Assembly (NCBI GenBank): GCA_023213315.1
Contig: JAKCPI010014048.1
Coordinates: 1-64,000 of the forward strand
DNA: 64,000 nt
Reading direction: 5' to 3'
Source of the DNA: Euborellia annulipes
Lineage: Eukaryota > Arthropoda > Insecta > Dermaptera > Anisolabididae
Shown here piece by piece: positions 34,255 to 44,837 of the stretch. Within the stretch, counting starts at the first letter, position 1; each line of letters opens with the position of its first letter. Position numbers and translations under genes: made by a program. The notes under the pieces were generated by a model that had not been told where the DNA came from, ran no database searches, and saw only the letters and a program-made list of their open reading frames with translations.

Positions 34255-34620
34255 TCTTTTTTTTTTATTTACTTTCTCACTTATATGTTAATAATAATAA
34301 TAGGCCTAATAGTCTTGTCTTTGTCCGAGTATAGTACATTTCGTTTTACATTTTTTTGTTTTTTTCCTCCCACTTCGAAAATGCTCTTCTCTAGAATTCT
34401 AGTTTTCTGGTTTTTCTTTTTTCTCAATATCACATTCATGTCAAAAATTCGATATAGAGATAAAAATACACGTTTTCATGTTCAAAAATCTGATGTGACT
34501 GGTCATACAGCTAACAACTTTCTCTTCCCTTCGATTCTGTTATGAGCTTGTCCCACCAAATTTTTTGTGTCGAACATATATATAGCTTTCGACGATACAT
34601 TAGAATCCAAAAAAGGAAAA
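34255..34620 (+). repeat. REP-A mosaic remnant
   Basis: 'ttactttctcacttatatg', 'catgtcaaaaattcgatat' and then, joined out of order, the right hairpin 'gatgtgactggtcatacag' / 'gttatgagcttgtcccacc'. Large central deletion and strong divergence. Confidence 0.6.
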
Positions 34621-34692
34621 TATTGATATTTCTAATTTTATTCTAAGGACCATCGGCCGAAAATTAATAATTTTGCGTTTTATCCGTTTATT

Positions 34693-34745
34693 TGTAGATA
34701 CCAGGTATTTCGATCCCGTAGGGAGATAGAATCATCTTCAGTACA
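34693..34745 (-). ncRNA. Hammerhead ribozyme motif with all three stems
   Basis: Minus strand, in order: stem I TGTA/TACA (4 bp), canonical box CTGAAGA (34735-34741), one extra T, stem II GATTC/GGATC (5 bp, one G-U), GAAA, stem III ATACC/GGTAT (5 bp, 1-nt loop, or 4 bp with 3 nt), cleavage after TATC, an allowed NUH triplet. Every core base fits the hammerhead consensus; the extra residue after A9 is tolerated in some natural hammerheads. The host repeat (about 34625-34760) is unclassified. Confidence 0.6.
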
Positions 34746-34849
34746 GGCAACAGATGTTTTGCAAATCGTCAATTATTCCCATCCAATATGACAAAGTAGA
34801 TGAGCATTCCATGAATAGAAATTTTTTATAATAGATTTATATTTTTTTA

Positions 34850-34999
34850 CCATTTCAGTCTTTTTCGATTTTTTCAAAATTGACCTTAAAGATTTTTATT
34901 AAAATTTACTCAAATTCATTTATTTTTTGGTGCTCTTTAAAGTGTATATTCTCAATTTGGCCATCAAAATTATGTAAAGCACCAATCTTTACTCTTGTA
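34850..34999 (+). repeat. REP-A, middle part
   Basis: 'gctctttaaagtgtatattc' to 'tttactcttgta', where a MITE is inserted at TA. The sequence resumes only at 35741, beyond the MITE, the G tract and a hairpin element. Confidence 0.7.
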
Positions 35000-35359
<360 letters not shown>

Positions 35360-35502
35360 CAGATTAACAAAATATATTTAATAAATGTTTTGAATAATGA
35401 TTAATTTCAAGTAGTATTGGCTGAATGTATAAATAACAATACGGAAAGTAAGGCAAACAAAAGCAAATAAAAAAAATATCTTTTCCGCTTTATTTGATAC
35501 AA

Positions 35503-35545
35503 ATGTCGACGTTTCGGCCGATTTTGCCGGCCTTCATCAGAACAT
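35503..35545 (-). ncRNA. Hammerhead-like motif, left arm
   Basis: Minus strand: stem I ATGTT/GACAT (5 bp, one G-U), canonical CTGATGA (35534-35540), extra A, stem II GGCCG/CGGCC (perfect), GAAA, self-complementary ACGT, cleavage triplet GTC. Stem III is only 2 bp with no loop, so activity would be favoured in a tandem dimer. Confidence 0.6.
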
Positions 35546-35595
35546 AGTGCTATGTTTTTCTCGATATTTTCTTCGGGATTCGAGATTTGGCAAAC

Positions 35596-35641
35596 ATGTC
35601 CTGATGAAGAGCCAAGTAAATCCGGCCGAAACTGTCGACAT
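35596..35641 (+). ncRNA. Hammerhead-like motif, right arm
   Basis: Stem I ATGTC/GACAT (5 bp, perfect), canonical CTGATGA (35601-35607), stem II partly disrupted (GAGCC ... GGCC), GAAA, then ACTGTC, where an inserted T breaks the ACGT stem III. Probably inactive partner of the left arm. Confidence 0.5.
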
Positions 35642-35740
35642 TTGTATCAAATAAAGCGGAAAAAGAGAAAAATTATTAATATTCTTTGTTTTGTAACTTC
35701 CGGCGCCTTATTCTCTTCATTATCTAAAATTTTTTTTTTA

Positions 35741-35860
35741 TAAATTTTACATCTTGAATTTTACTATACGACCAAGGATACTAAATACTGGTATATTTCC
35801 ACACACTGACAAACACAAGAACACACCAGATTTGTTAAGTGAAATGAAATGTGTGCTCTA
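35741..35860 (+). repeat. REP-A, right end
   Basis: 'aaattttacatcttgaatt' through 'acacaagaacacaccag', with a weak right hairpin. Completes the copy begun at 34850. Confidence 0.6.
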
Positions 35861-37003
35861 TGACCAGAGTGAATTCAAAATATTATAGATATTGTTTTGT
35901 CAAAATTGTTTGAAAAATTCTTATACATGGTCGTATGGAAGTGGGGGTGTTATGATGTGGAATGGTTCCATTTTGCCAGTCCTCTTTAATTTTATAGGTC
36001 GATTCTCTACTTATCTCTGTTTGAATTTTCCATTCACAACTCAAATATTTGAAGAAAAAAAAATTGGATTTAAAAATTTTCTCTGGATGAATAAGAAATA
36101 TTAATATCTTTATAACACTGTATCTACGAATATAATATAAATTCTCTATTCGAAATGATGAAGTGTAATATCATTATCTTTGAGGTGACCTACACAAAAG
36201 TGTTATAAAGCGTCCAAAACTTGGAATTGAATTGTGAAGCGGAGATCTCTTTTTTGATTTCCTTCTAGTTCTTTTTTTCATTTTTTCTCTCATCCCTTTT
36301 TTCCCATCCAATAATAAAAAAATAATCCCGGGTATTTATAAAGGATGTCATTTTATCGGGACTCATTTGTTCGGTTATTGATACGAAAAAATTGAGGAAT
36401 GACTAGGAAAAAAAAATAAATAAATCAAAAAGGGAGATGGATGATATTTTTATTTTTCGGAAATCAAATAAGTGGCTTTAATAATAATAAAAAGTATGGT
36501 AAAAAAAATCAAAAATTAAAAACCTCCATTGTTTCATGATGATCTTTAATCATTCGATTCTAACAAACAGTCAAATAAACGTGATTTATTCAATAAAGAT
36601 TATAATACAAAAATAATGGGTGGGGAGGGGGGGAAGTAGAAGTAATCGTCTATTTCTTCTTCTTTTTACTTTCTCTAACCTATGTAATATACTATATCTT
36701 TTTTCAACTTTTTTTTAGTAAATAGGCTCTCCCTGAAAATTTAGTCCACTGAACATTTTTCATATTGGGATCTTTAGCATTTCAATACTCTACCTGGTGG
36801 CTTAAATTCGAACTAGCGATTGTAGGATAAACCTTCATATGTTTAACGTGATATAAGGGACAAGAACATTTAAACATCTGATATAATTGTATTATTTAAA
36901 AAAAAAAGTTATAACCCACGAGTAAACATTATTGTTAGATTAATAAATAATACATACATACACTAATATATTCACAAATATGAAATTTTCTCCTTATAAA
37001 AAT
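35861..37003. other. AT-rich interval
   Basis: A REP-A tip ('tttactttctctaaccta') at 36667-36690 is the only recognised piece. G-rich patch at 36616-36634. Confidence 0.5.
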
Positions 37004-37105
37004 AAAAGCAATGTGTATCTACTTTGTGTTTATGGGTGTAAAAGTCATGCATCTAAGCATGAAACAGTTCGATTTCATTCTTTTCCAAAAAAAAAGACAG
37101 TATAG
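37004..37105 (+). pseudogene. THAP-domain N-terminal relic
   Basis: One frame reads SNVYLLCVYGCKSHASKHET then VRFHSFPKKKTV and a stop. C-x3-C followed by the V.FH.FP motif is the hallmark N-terminal segment of THAP zinc-finger DNA-binding domains (found in THAP proteins and P-element-type transposases). The second half of the C2CH finger is missing after the stop at 37103-37105. No start codon in frame was identified; it could be the end of a decayed exon or a transposase relic. Confidence 0.5.
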
Positions 37106-37379
37106 TGAAAATTATAAATAATTTTATTGTAGAAGAATCAATCTATCAGATTTAGAAACCTTCTTTTTAATTTTTGCCTCTATCTTTTTCTTGTTTTTCT
37201 CTAAAACAATTGTGCTCGAGCAAAGGCGTCTCATATCGTATTTTTTTAAGAGCTGATTTATGTGGTGCACTCCAAACACATTTTTTGTTATTATTATTAT
37301 AAAATTTGTACAGTTTGTATACTCCTAGATGTATTTTGGAGCATTTTATTTTGAATAATATAAAATTTTATAAAAATCA

Positions 37380-37432
37380 GAGCCCTTGGGGGGGGGGCAA
37401 ATGCCTCCCCCTCCCCCCAATGACGCCACTGC
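37380..37432. repeat. Solo hAT-like end
   Basis: G run, C-rich stretch and 'caatgacgccactg' resemble an inverted CAGTGGCGTCATTG terminus facing right. No left partner found. Confidence 0.35.
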
Positions 37433-37435
37433 ATG

Positions 37436-37764
37436 AAATTCTTCTCGTAAACTTGTTGTTTGTAAACAGAAAGCAAGAATTTGGTCTGTCATTGAAACTG
37501 TCATTACTATTACTCACTTTAAAACATGACCAGGATCAATAATATTGTCTCCACAAATAAAATTTCTATTAGTAAGTGTGGCAGAAGAAAACCTACAAAT
37601 TTCCTGTATCGTCACACCCATTTTTTATTTTTAATTAAACTTTTTGTCTCATAAAACACGTGTACTTGCGTATCAGCTCAGCCATTCAATCCTACAATGG
37701 CTAGTTCATTTTTTGCCACCAGGTGAAGCCACGCCTCTCCCATAGATCCCAATATATTACATAA
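37436..37764. other. Interval without recognised genes
   Basis: No family match; short frame at 37306-37542 not supported. Confidence 0.5.
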
Positions 37765-38118
37765 TATTTTCGCAACATGGTCAGTCTGTGTGTCTGTGTG
37801 TGTTTGTGAACAAAATATCTCAGGAACAGAAAGAGCTAGGAGGTTGAAATTTTATATTTAACTTAGGCACCCCCCTGGAACGTGACACGGCTTTTGAACA
37901 AAATCGGCCAAAAAGTACTAGTACTTTATTGATGTACTTTTTCAATTTTTTTTTGTTTTTCTCAAAATTCGGCTCAAAGATTTTGTTTAAAATTCATAAA
38001 TCAATTATTTCTAAGATGCTCTTTAAAATTTATATTCTTATTTTGCCCTTGAAATCTTTTGAAGCACACTTTACTCTTGTACTTCTTAGGAAAGATAGGA
38101 GGTAACAAAATATAAATA
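37765..38118 (+). repeat. REP-A, central part
   Basis: 'caacatggtcagtctgtg' to 'ggtaacaaaatataaatat', then interrupted by SINE1. The right end is not found beyond the SINE. Confidence 0.75.
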
Positions 38119-38265
38119 TTTTTTTTTTTTTTTTTTAACATTCACACTTTTTTCTCATTCACACACACATTCACACAGTCTTTTTTAAGACTTTAGACGA
38201 TAATCGTTGTATTTAATATTGGGGGTTCAGGCATTTCTATTTAAGCCATCTGGTTAAATATTTTC
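38119..38265 (-). mobile_element. SINE1 fragment lacking the tRNA head
   Basis: T run, 'aacattcacactttttt', 'cattcacacagtctttt' and 'ttaagccatctgg', then breaks off before the promoter boxes. Confidence 0.7.
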
Positions 38266-39984
38266 AAGTTGTTGATTTTTTTTTTTTAATTTTTTTTTTT
38301 TTTGGCGGCCAGTGGCCATTGACAACATAAAGGAGTAGATATAAATAACATTAATATAAGAACATTCATATAAAAGTTCTTGATTTAAAATCAATAAATA
38401 ACACGAATAAATAGAAAATGGGTCTAAAGGGCCTCCAATGCCGAAAAATACCTTAAATCATAAAATAACAACAATATGTATTTTGTCACTTATTAAGTGT
38501 TGATTTATAATCACTAAATAATTAAAAACAAATAACCGAGTGTTTTGTATATTTTACCTTAATATAGATAATTGATAAAAACAAAATCTTACACTTTTCT
38601 AAATTTTTTTTTACCAGAAATTAAGTGAGGGGGAATTTTTTCTAAATATTCTAGTTCTGATAACGGAAATTTTATTCAAGCCATCATACGTGAGTTCTAA
38701 TTCATTTATAGACTACACGCTCACACCATGAAAATAATATCAATAGATCAAATATCAAATTTTCTTTGATTTATTGTTAAGTGAAAAAAAAAGAATGAAT
38801 TTGCTACCTATATATGACAAAATCACGCTATGGCTTTTTTTTTGAAATTCCGACAAATAATTGAACTTAGCCAGGCGTGAAGAGGTTGCAACTCACCTAT
38901 AAGAATGCCATTTTTTTAATTAAATTACAATGTTGAGTTCTCATATCAGCTAGGTAGAGAGGCCACCCTCAGAGAGACAGGGTGGCTTACCATTGTGGCA
39001 ACCATTAAGTCTTTTTATAGCGCCCCTACTGCTATTACTACTTTCTTCTTTTGATTTATCACTTTTTCCCTTTAATAAATAAAAGTCTCCGACCATTTTA
39101 TTTGACCCAAACATACGCCTCAGTTGCTCTCAGGGGTCGTTAAGTCAAGAAAAAGTGTGTTGTGAGGATGGGGAGGATAATAAATTTCATAAAAAAAAAG
39201 AGAATGAAATTGTTGAAAAATTGAAAACTGATTATTATGATTAAAAATAAATTTTGATTGGAATATTTTAGGGAATTTAATTTTTACTTTTTCATATATT
39301 GAGAGGACCTAATATTTCAATTTTCATTTTCAACATAAATACACTCTTCCTTTGGTTGAATAGATGTTGTTATGTGTTTCTGCTGGGAAACCATCTAAAA
39401 AATAAAAAAACAAATAAAATTTGTCTTAAAATTGATCACCACATCGCATGCGACAAAAATTTTTATCCCTTTCAAATTTGCATATTATTAAAAGCATAAA
39501 TATATAGGCACATATTTATTTAACACAATGCTTCTTAAAGCAGTGAGCCGCGAAGAGAAACAAATATAAGTTCAAACACTTGAACTATAATTATAAAATT
39601 TCGATAATGTATTAATATTTTGAAATGATAATATAGATTACTCTATTTGCAACGGCTTATAACATGGACTATTGATTTCATGCGTTAATTATTTTTAAAT
39701 TAAGCATTTTAAATTTTGCCGTTGCGTCGGCGCCACATCTGTAGATATTTTTTCTACAACCAGAGTTTTTTAACCATTCTGAATTAAAAAAAAAAAAAAA
39801 ATTAGTGGCCTTGTGTTTCAAAAAGTGTATGAAGCACTCATTTAGTATCTCTAGATTCAGAAATTTAGAGGACGAGAAGTTTGTCAAAAGGAATTCAATA
39901 AATCTTTTGTTTTCTCTTAATTATATAATTATGTTAATTTTAAAAATAATAATATATTGAAATATATATTATATATATTGAATT
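38266..39984. other. Interval with SINE3-like tail only
   Basis: 38400-38465 'atgggtctaaagggcctcc' with 'atgccgaaaaataccttaa' is the 3' tail seen in SINE3. Elsewhere AT-rich, T runs at 38278-38302, A run at 39786-39800. Confidence 0.5.
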
Positions 39985-40030
39985 TACTTTCTCTTACCCT
40001 ATATATGAAATATATAGAGAGAAAGTATTT
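39985..40030 (+). repeat. Isolated REP-A left hairpin
   Basis: 'ttactttctcttacccta' pairs with 'atatagagagaaagta', with nothing of the body beyond it. Similar isolated tips at 51846 and 60675. Confidence 0.65.
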
Positions 40031-40142
40031 TTTAATAAATATTCTTTTTAACTTCTCGTTTTCTTAATTTATACATTTATACTAGTAAACACTCAAACAA
40101 AGCAGTATATTTTACATTACGAAAATGCTCTTTTAAAAGCCC

Positions 40143-40345
40143 TCGGGCTTGGTATAGTTGGTAGCGGGCCTGACATGTTTACGATCGCGGGTTCAAACAC
40201 CAGGTAGTCCGATGATTTTATTTAAGCCATTTTGACCTAATGGCTTAAATAAGAATGCCTGGATCCCAAATATATATATATAAATTCAAATAACGGTTAT
40301 TGTCAAAAATCTTATATGGCCTGATTTGCCGAAAGGACTGTGTGA
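40143..40345 (+). mobile_element. SINE1, forward copy with readable tRNA head
   Basis: A-box-like 'ttggtatagttggtagcgg' and B-box-like 'cgcgggttcaaacacc' ~30 nt apart, then 'taatggcttaaataagaatg', 'taacggttattg' and 'gccgaaaggactgtgtga'. The clearest head in the family. Confidence 0.75.
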
Positions 40346-40379
40346 ATGAAAAAAAATGCACTAAAAAGTTGGTCATATA

Positions 40380-40967
40380 TAGGGTTCGGATTTATAGGCA
40401 CTAAAAATCTTTAAAATAGGCAGGCAACTAAGCACTAAAAATTATTAAAATAGGCACTTAAAAAGGCATTTATTGTAAAAATAGGCACTTAAAAGGCATT
40501 ATTTAAGAAATAATATAAAAAATTGATGTCTTATTTTTGGAAACAAAGATAAAACAATTACCCTCCTTTGCACAAAAATGGCTGAATGAGGGCGAAGGGG
40601 GCGAAGCTCAACTGAGGCGCCGTTTTTCGTTCGACCTTTTTTTTTTTTTTAGTATTCGAATCTCGTTCGATTTTTTTTTGTAATTTTCTCCGGATTTGTG
40701 ATATAAAATGAATTTATTGTGAAATTTCAAAAAAAGAAGCCAAAATTGGCTTAAAATAGCCTATTTTAATACTTAAAAATAGGCACTAAAAAAGGCATTT
40801 ATAGATGAAATAGGCACTAAAACCTGAAATCGGCCAAAATAGGCATTATAGACACTAACAAATGCTTCTTATTTGATTCAAAATTTCATGAAACGTATAC
40901 ATATCATATTGGCCTAAATTTTAAGCCATAAATAAAAAAAAGGCAAATAGGGCGAAATCCGAGCCCT
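40380..40967. mobile_element. hAT-like element rich in AATAGGCACTTAAAAAGGC
   Basis: Inverted ends TAGGGTTCGGATTT and TAGGGCTCGGATTT. The left side is a degenerate array of 'aataggcacttaaaaaggc'. No exact 8-bp target duplication (gtcatata versus gtgatcat), so superfamily is by terminus type only. No transposase. Confidence 0.6.
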
Positions 40968-41584
40968 AGTGATCATGTATAATAAAAATATTTTAAAATT
41001 TATTATAAACAAAAAAGTCTTATGCGAATGTGTACGACACGAGATATTTTATTAATACCCTACGTAATACGATCAAAAGGACTAGGATAAAATTTGTAAA
41101 TCCTTTCTTTACACTCCCCACTTCATACTTAAAACCACTTTTAATGGGAGTCTTAAGAACATTATCTCCATTTTAGGCGTATTCGTAATAGTAGTAGTTT
41201 GTATTATACAATTAGCAAAGTCTAATCATTCAAAGCCAATTAGGGTCTCTTGTTCAATTAAGTCGTTGAGACTTATATAGTTGACGTCTTATGGCTGGCT
41301 GGCTGGCTAAGTGTGTTTTGTGTGTTGCCTATCTTCGAGGCGTTTTCCATTTGATGCCAGCTAACAGATTTGAACTTGAATAATTAATTACTTACTGACT
41401 GCTGCCGGTTGATTTGATTTCAACTGACATTCGATAAATTTTAATCCTATTTGTCTATCTATGGAGATTGATCTATTACTAAAATTATTTCTATACGAGG
41501 CTTCAGCTTTCTTCATTTCCACTCTAACTTTTCTTAATAATTTTGCGTAATTTTTTAGACAATTAATAAAGTCTAAATATACAT
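40968..41584. other. Interval without recognised genes
   Basis: A short GGCT tandem at 41291-41306. Nothing else recognised. Confidence 0.6.
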
Positions 41585-41735
41585 ACCAAATGGCTTAAAT
41601 AAGAATTCCTGGACCCCAAATATATATATTAATTAATCAACGGTTATCAAAGTCCTAAGCTACCGAAAAGACTGTGTGAATTTATGTGGGAGTGTGAGTG
41701 TGAATCAGAAAAAAGTGAGTGTTAAAAAAAATATA
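41585..41735 (+). mobile_element. SINE1 fragment, 3' half
   Basis: 'aaatggcttaaataagaatt', 'cctggaccccaaatatata' and 'gtgggagtgtgagtgtgaat'; no promoter boxes. Confidence 0.7.
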
Positions 41736-41836
41736 CATATAAATCTTAAGAAATATAGGCTACATTACATCCCGTAACCTTTGAAAAAAATTAACATTGT
41801 ATTTGTTAAATGCCTATCTATAGGACTATATATATA

Positions 41837-42082
41837 GACCCTGTTATGCATTAGTGTGTCAAGCGCTAAAAAATTAAAAATTGAGTTAAGCACCGAATAT
41901 TGTTTCAAATGCTATAATTAATAGTATTTTTAATGAAATATGTCCTAAAAAAATTTATATTTAATGTTACTTGCACAATTTACAAAAAAATTATATATAA
42001 TCCAATGAAAACAAAAAACTTTAATGTTAATTTTCTCAAAACTCGGTAGCTGGCGTTTGACACACTAATGCGTAACAGGGTC
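41837..42082. mobile_element. MITE with ~30-bp terminal inverted repeats
   Basis: Ends GACCCTGTTATGCATTAGTG and, inverted, GACCCTGTTACGCATTAGTG, continuing to TGTCAARCGC. 246 bp, AT-rich centre, no ORF. Flanks are TATATA and CATATA, so the target duplication is uncertain. Confidence 0.75.
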
Positions 42083-42264
42083 CATATATTCTTTGAGAAA
42101 TTTTTTTATTATTATAATTAAGCAGCAGAATAAATCAAAGCCCAAACAGCTATGTTTATTTATCCTGCTAAATATTAATTCAGCTATTCATCTCGCTAAT
42201 ATATTATAATTAAGTGACGTTAATTTTTCATGCGGGCAGATAAATCTGAATGTTTCTTATGGGA

Positions 42265-42540
42265 AAATTCCTACATCAGAAAAGTACTAATATTTGGCCG
42301 ATTTTGATCAAAAGATTATTTTCACACCCCAAGAGGAGTCTAACTTAAATATAAAATTTCAACCTCCTAGCTCAATTCCTTCATGCTTAAAATTGAACAA
42401 ACAGACAGGCAGACCATATTGCGAAAACCACTTTTTTGGATTCGTGTATATCCATCAAAATCTCGACATCGAATTTTTGACATGAATCCAATACTTTCTC
42501 TCTATATAAAAATATATAAGATATATAGAGAGAAACTAAT
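42265..42540 (-). repeat. REP-A, left half, reverse
   Basis: 'aaaagtactaatatttggcc' to 'tatatagagagaaact', including 'ctcgacatcgaatttttgac'. The right half is missing. Confidence 0.75.
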
Positions 42541-42984
42541 TATAAAAAGTCCTCATCGAGTAATGGCCTCTGCATATAATTTTTTTTTGCTATCAGTTTT
42601 ACTATATATACATGTAATATTTGAGGATCCTTCTCAGTTTGATTCTAGATTATTTGTTTTTCATCTTAAAAAAAAATAGCTACTTTTGATCTATATGAAA
42701 ACAAGTAGACCATGTAATAATATATAATAACTTAATCAGCTTATTATTTATATAATTAGGGTGTTTTACTGAATAACCATCATTTAAAGAGAAATAAATG
42801 ATAATGGATCTGTAATGATTTAATCGAATAATTGAAATTTTAAATCACACTACCAGAGTATAAATAACAAGGTGACGAAAGAAAAACTTCGTGTCAGAAA
42901 ATTCACAGCTGATTCCCAATTTCCTTTTTTTTTTTTTTTTTTTTTCTCTTGAGAATAAAAACTCATAACTATTGCTTATATATT
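42541..42984. other. AT-rich interval
   Basis: T run at 42926-42945. Nothing recognised. Confidence 0.6.
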
Positions 42985-43160
42985 TTCTATAAATATACAT
43001 GTTTTGTGGTCCCCTGAATCCAAAACATGGTCTGTCTGTCTGTGTGTCTGTGTGTCTGTGAACAAAATAGCTCAAGAACGAAAACGACACGAAGCTTTTG
43101 AACAAAATCGGTCAAAATGTACTAGAACTTTATTAATGCACTTTTCAGTTTTTACTTTCT
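42985..43160 (+). repeat. REP-A, central part
   Basis: 'gtggtcccctgaatccaaa' to 'ttaatgcacttttcag', directly abutting the REP-A2 copy. Confidence 0.7.
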
Positions 43161-43650
43161 CGTATAGAGAAAGTTATGTAATCGTAAAAAAATTCGACTT
43201 CGAGATTTTGATGTTTCTCCACGTTTTAGACCTCCCTGAGTCCAAAAAACCATTTTTGGCATTATGTCTGTGTGTGTGTGTGTGTGTGTGTGTGAACACG
43301 ATTACCTAAAAACCAAAGCAGCTAGATCGATGAAATTTGGTATATGCTCCTTACACTAAAATTGTAGATTTCTATCAACTTTTGGAGTAAATACGTCACT
43401 TGGAAGTAGTACTTTACTTAAAAAGTTTTTTCAAAAATTTTGAAATTTTCAATTTTTTTTTGTTATATTATGATAAAATACTCTATTTTAAAAAGTTTTT
43501 ATTCTTTGACATTTTTTCGAAAACTGAATAGTTTTGGAAATAATCAAAGAAGAAATAGAAAATTTTCGTTAATTTTGATAAAAAATCAAAAGCACAGTCA
43601 CAACTTTGTCTTGCCGAAGGGTATGAGAAAGTAGTGTGCTGTGCGAATAT
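43155..43650 (+). repeat. REP-A2, divergent subfamily
   Basis: Same plan as REP-A with different wording: left hairpin 'actttctcgtatagagaaag', 'cgagattttgatgtttctcc', '(GT)n', 'taaaaaccaaagcagctaga', and a right end 'gtatgagaaagtagtgtgct'. Shows that the family has an older branch. Confidence 0.65.
43261..43293. repeat. GT microsatellite
   Basis: About 15 GT units within REP-A2, at the position where REP-A has 'gtctgtctgtgtg'. Confidence 0.8.
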
Positions 43651-44399
43651 AACCAAAGAAACTTATTAAACATTTAAAGCCAGTATGTTTATCCAAAGAC
43701 AAATTATTTATTCAATCAATTTTTTATTCATTTCTCTAAAATCATTTTTTTTTTTTACTAAATCATACATTAGATTCATTAAACAATATTTGTTTATTAT
43801 TAATATAAATATGCCATTATACGGGCATTGTGATTGCAAAATTAAGCAATTCTATTAATACTATAGGTATAACATTTATTTATTTAGGGCCATATTTATT
43901 AATTGGTCGCGGGTTCGATGGAGATTGTCGGTTCGATTCCCGGGGGGCATGAGACGTTTGGCCCATCAAAAAATGAACTTAGTCACAAAATATTGTTAAA
44001 TACTCGTATATTTATTAAGATATTCATTTTATATAATTAATTTTACGGCTAATAATAATTAATATTTTTCTTTTGTTTCAGGTAAATAGAGACATCATTA
44101 TTACTGAATCCATTTTCATTATATGTGAGTAAAGTATAATTACAATATAAATATAGGAATAGAAAAAATTGCAATCCCTATTTTTCACGTGTATTTCACT
44201 ACATTTTTAAAATTTATTTATTTTATTTAATATAGAGGCTCTAAAATTGGCTGCCAACCCTCTGTCCTGTATCAACTGATATCTACAGCCACCTTATCTT
44301 ATATCAACATTTTTAAAAAGTTAAACTTTAATTTTTTTTTTTAATTTAAAAATGAATTTATTGTTATTATTAATCACATATTAATTAAGAAATTTTTAA
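43651..44399. other. AT-rich interval with tRNA-like remnant
   Basis: 43902-43955 contains 'tcggttcgattcccgggg', a perfect B-box/T-arm motif, without a matching A box or cloverleaf. Remainder unassigned. Confidence 0.5.
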
Positions 44400-44404
44400 A
44401 ATAG

Positions 44405-44700
44405 GCTTAGATGATTTATTTAAAAAAAAATAAAATAAAAAAAAAGATTTTTAAAAAAATGCTTTTATTTAAATTGAACTAAAAAGAGAGAAATAATTTA
44501 ATTGTTCTTGTTAAAATTTTTTAATATATTATCGAAGTGATTCCGAGGCTCGCGCCCCACGCTTTTATTTTAAGTCATAAATATTAAAAAATTTTAACAA
44601 GAACAATTAAATTATTTCTCTCTTTTTAGTTCAATTTAAATAAAAGCATTTTTTTTTAAATCTTTTTTATTTTATTTTTATTTTAAGCTTTTTAGTCTTT
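44405..44700. repeat. Foldback hairpin with ~110-bp arms
   Basis: The left arm (about 44417-44526, with 'aactaaaaagagagaaata' and 'ttgttcttgttaaaat') is matched by its complement at 44587-44695. The ~60-bp loop contains the GC patch 'ccgaggctcgcgcccc'. Arms are nearly perfect, so it is recent or under conversion. No target duplication seen. Confidence 0.85.
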
Positions 44701-44837
44701 TTTTCGTGTGATTTTTTTAAATTAACTTTCAAAATTAGGGGCTTTTAAATAACATTGGGAAATTTTCTAAAATTGTCTAATTAGCGTAAGCTTTAAAAAA
44801 AGAACATTAGTTTGGTCTTTCAAAACTAGTTAATAGG

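Larger units (their letters stand above)
35467..35672. mobile_element. Inverted-repeat element with paired hammerhead-like motifs
   Basis: Arms 'cttttccgctttatttgat' and 'caaataaagcggaaaaag' enclose 'acaaatgtcgac' and its complement. One motif per arm (35503-35545 minus, 35596-35641 plus). ~50-bp centre. No ORF that is more than a shadow. Confidence 0.8.
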
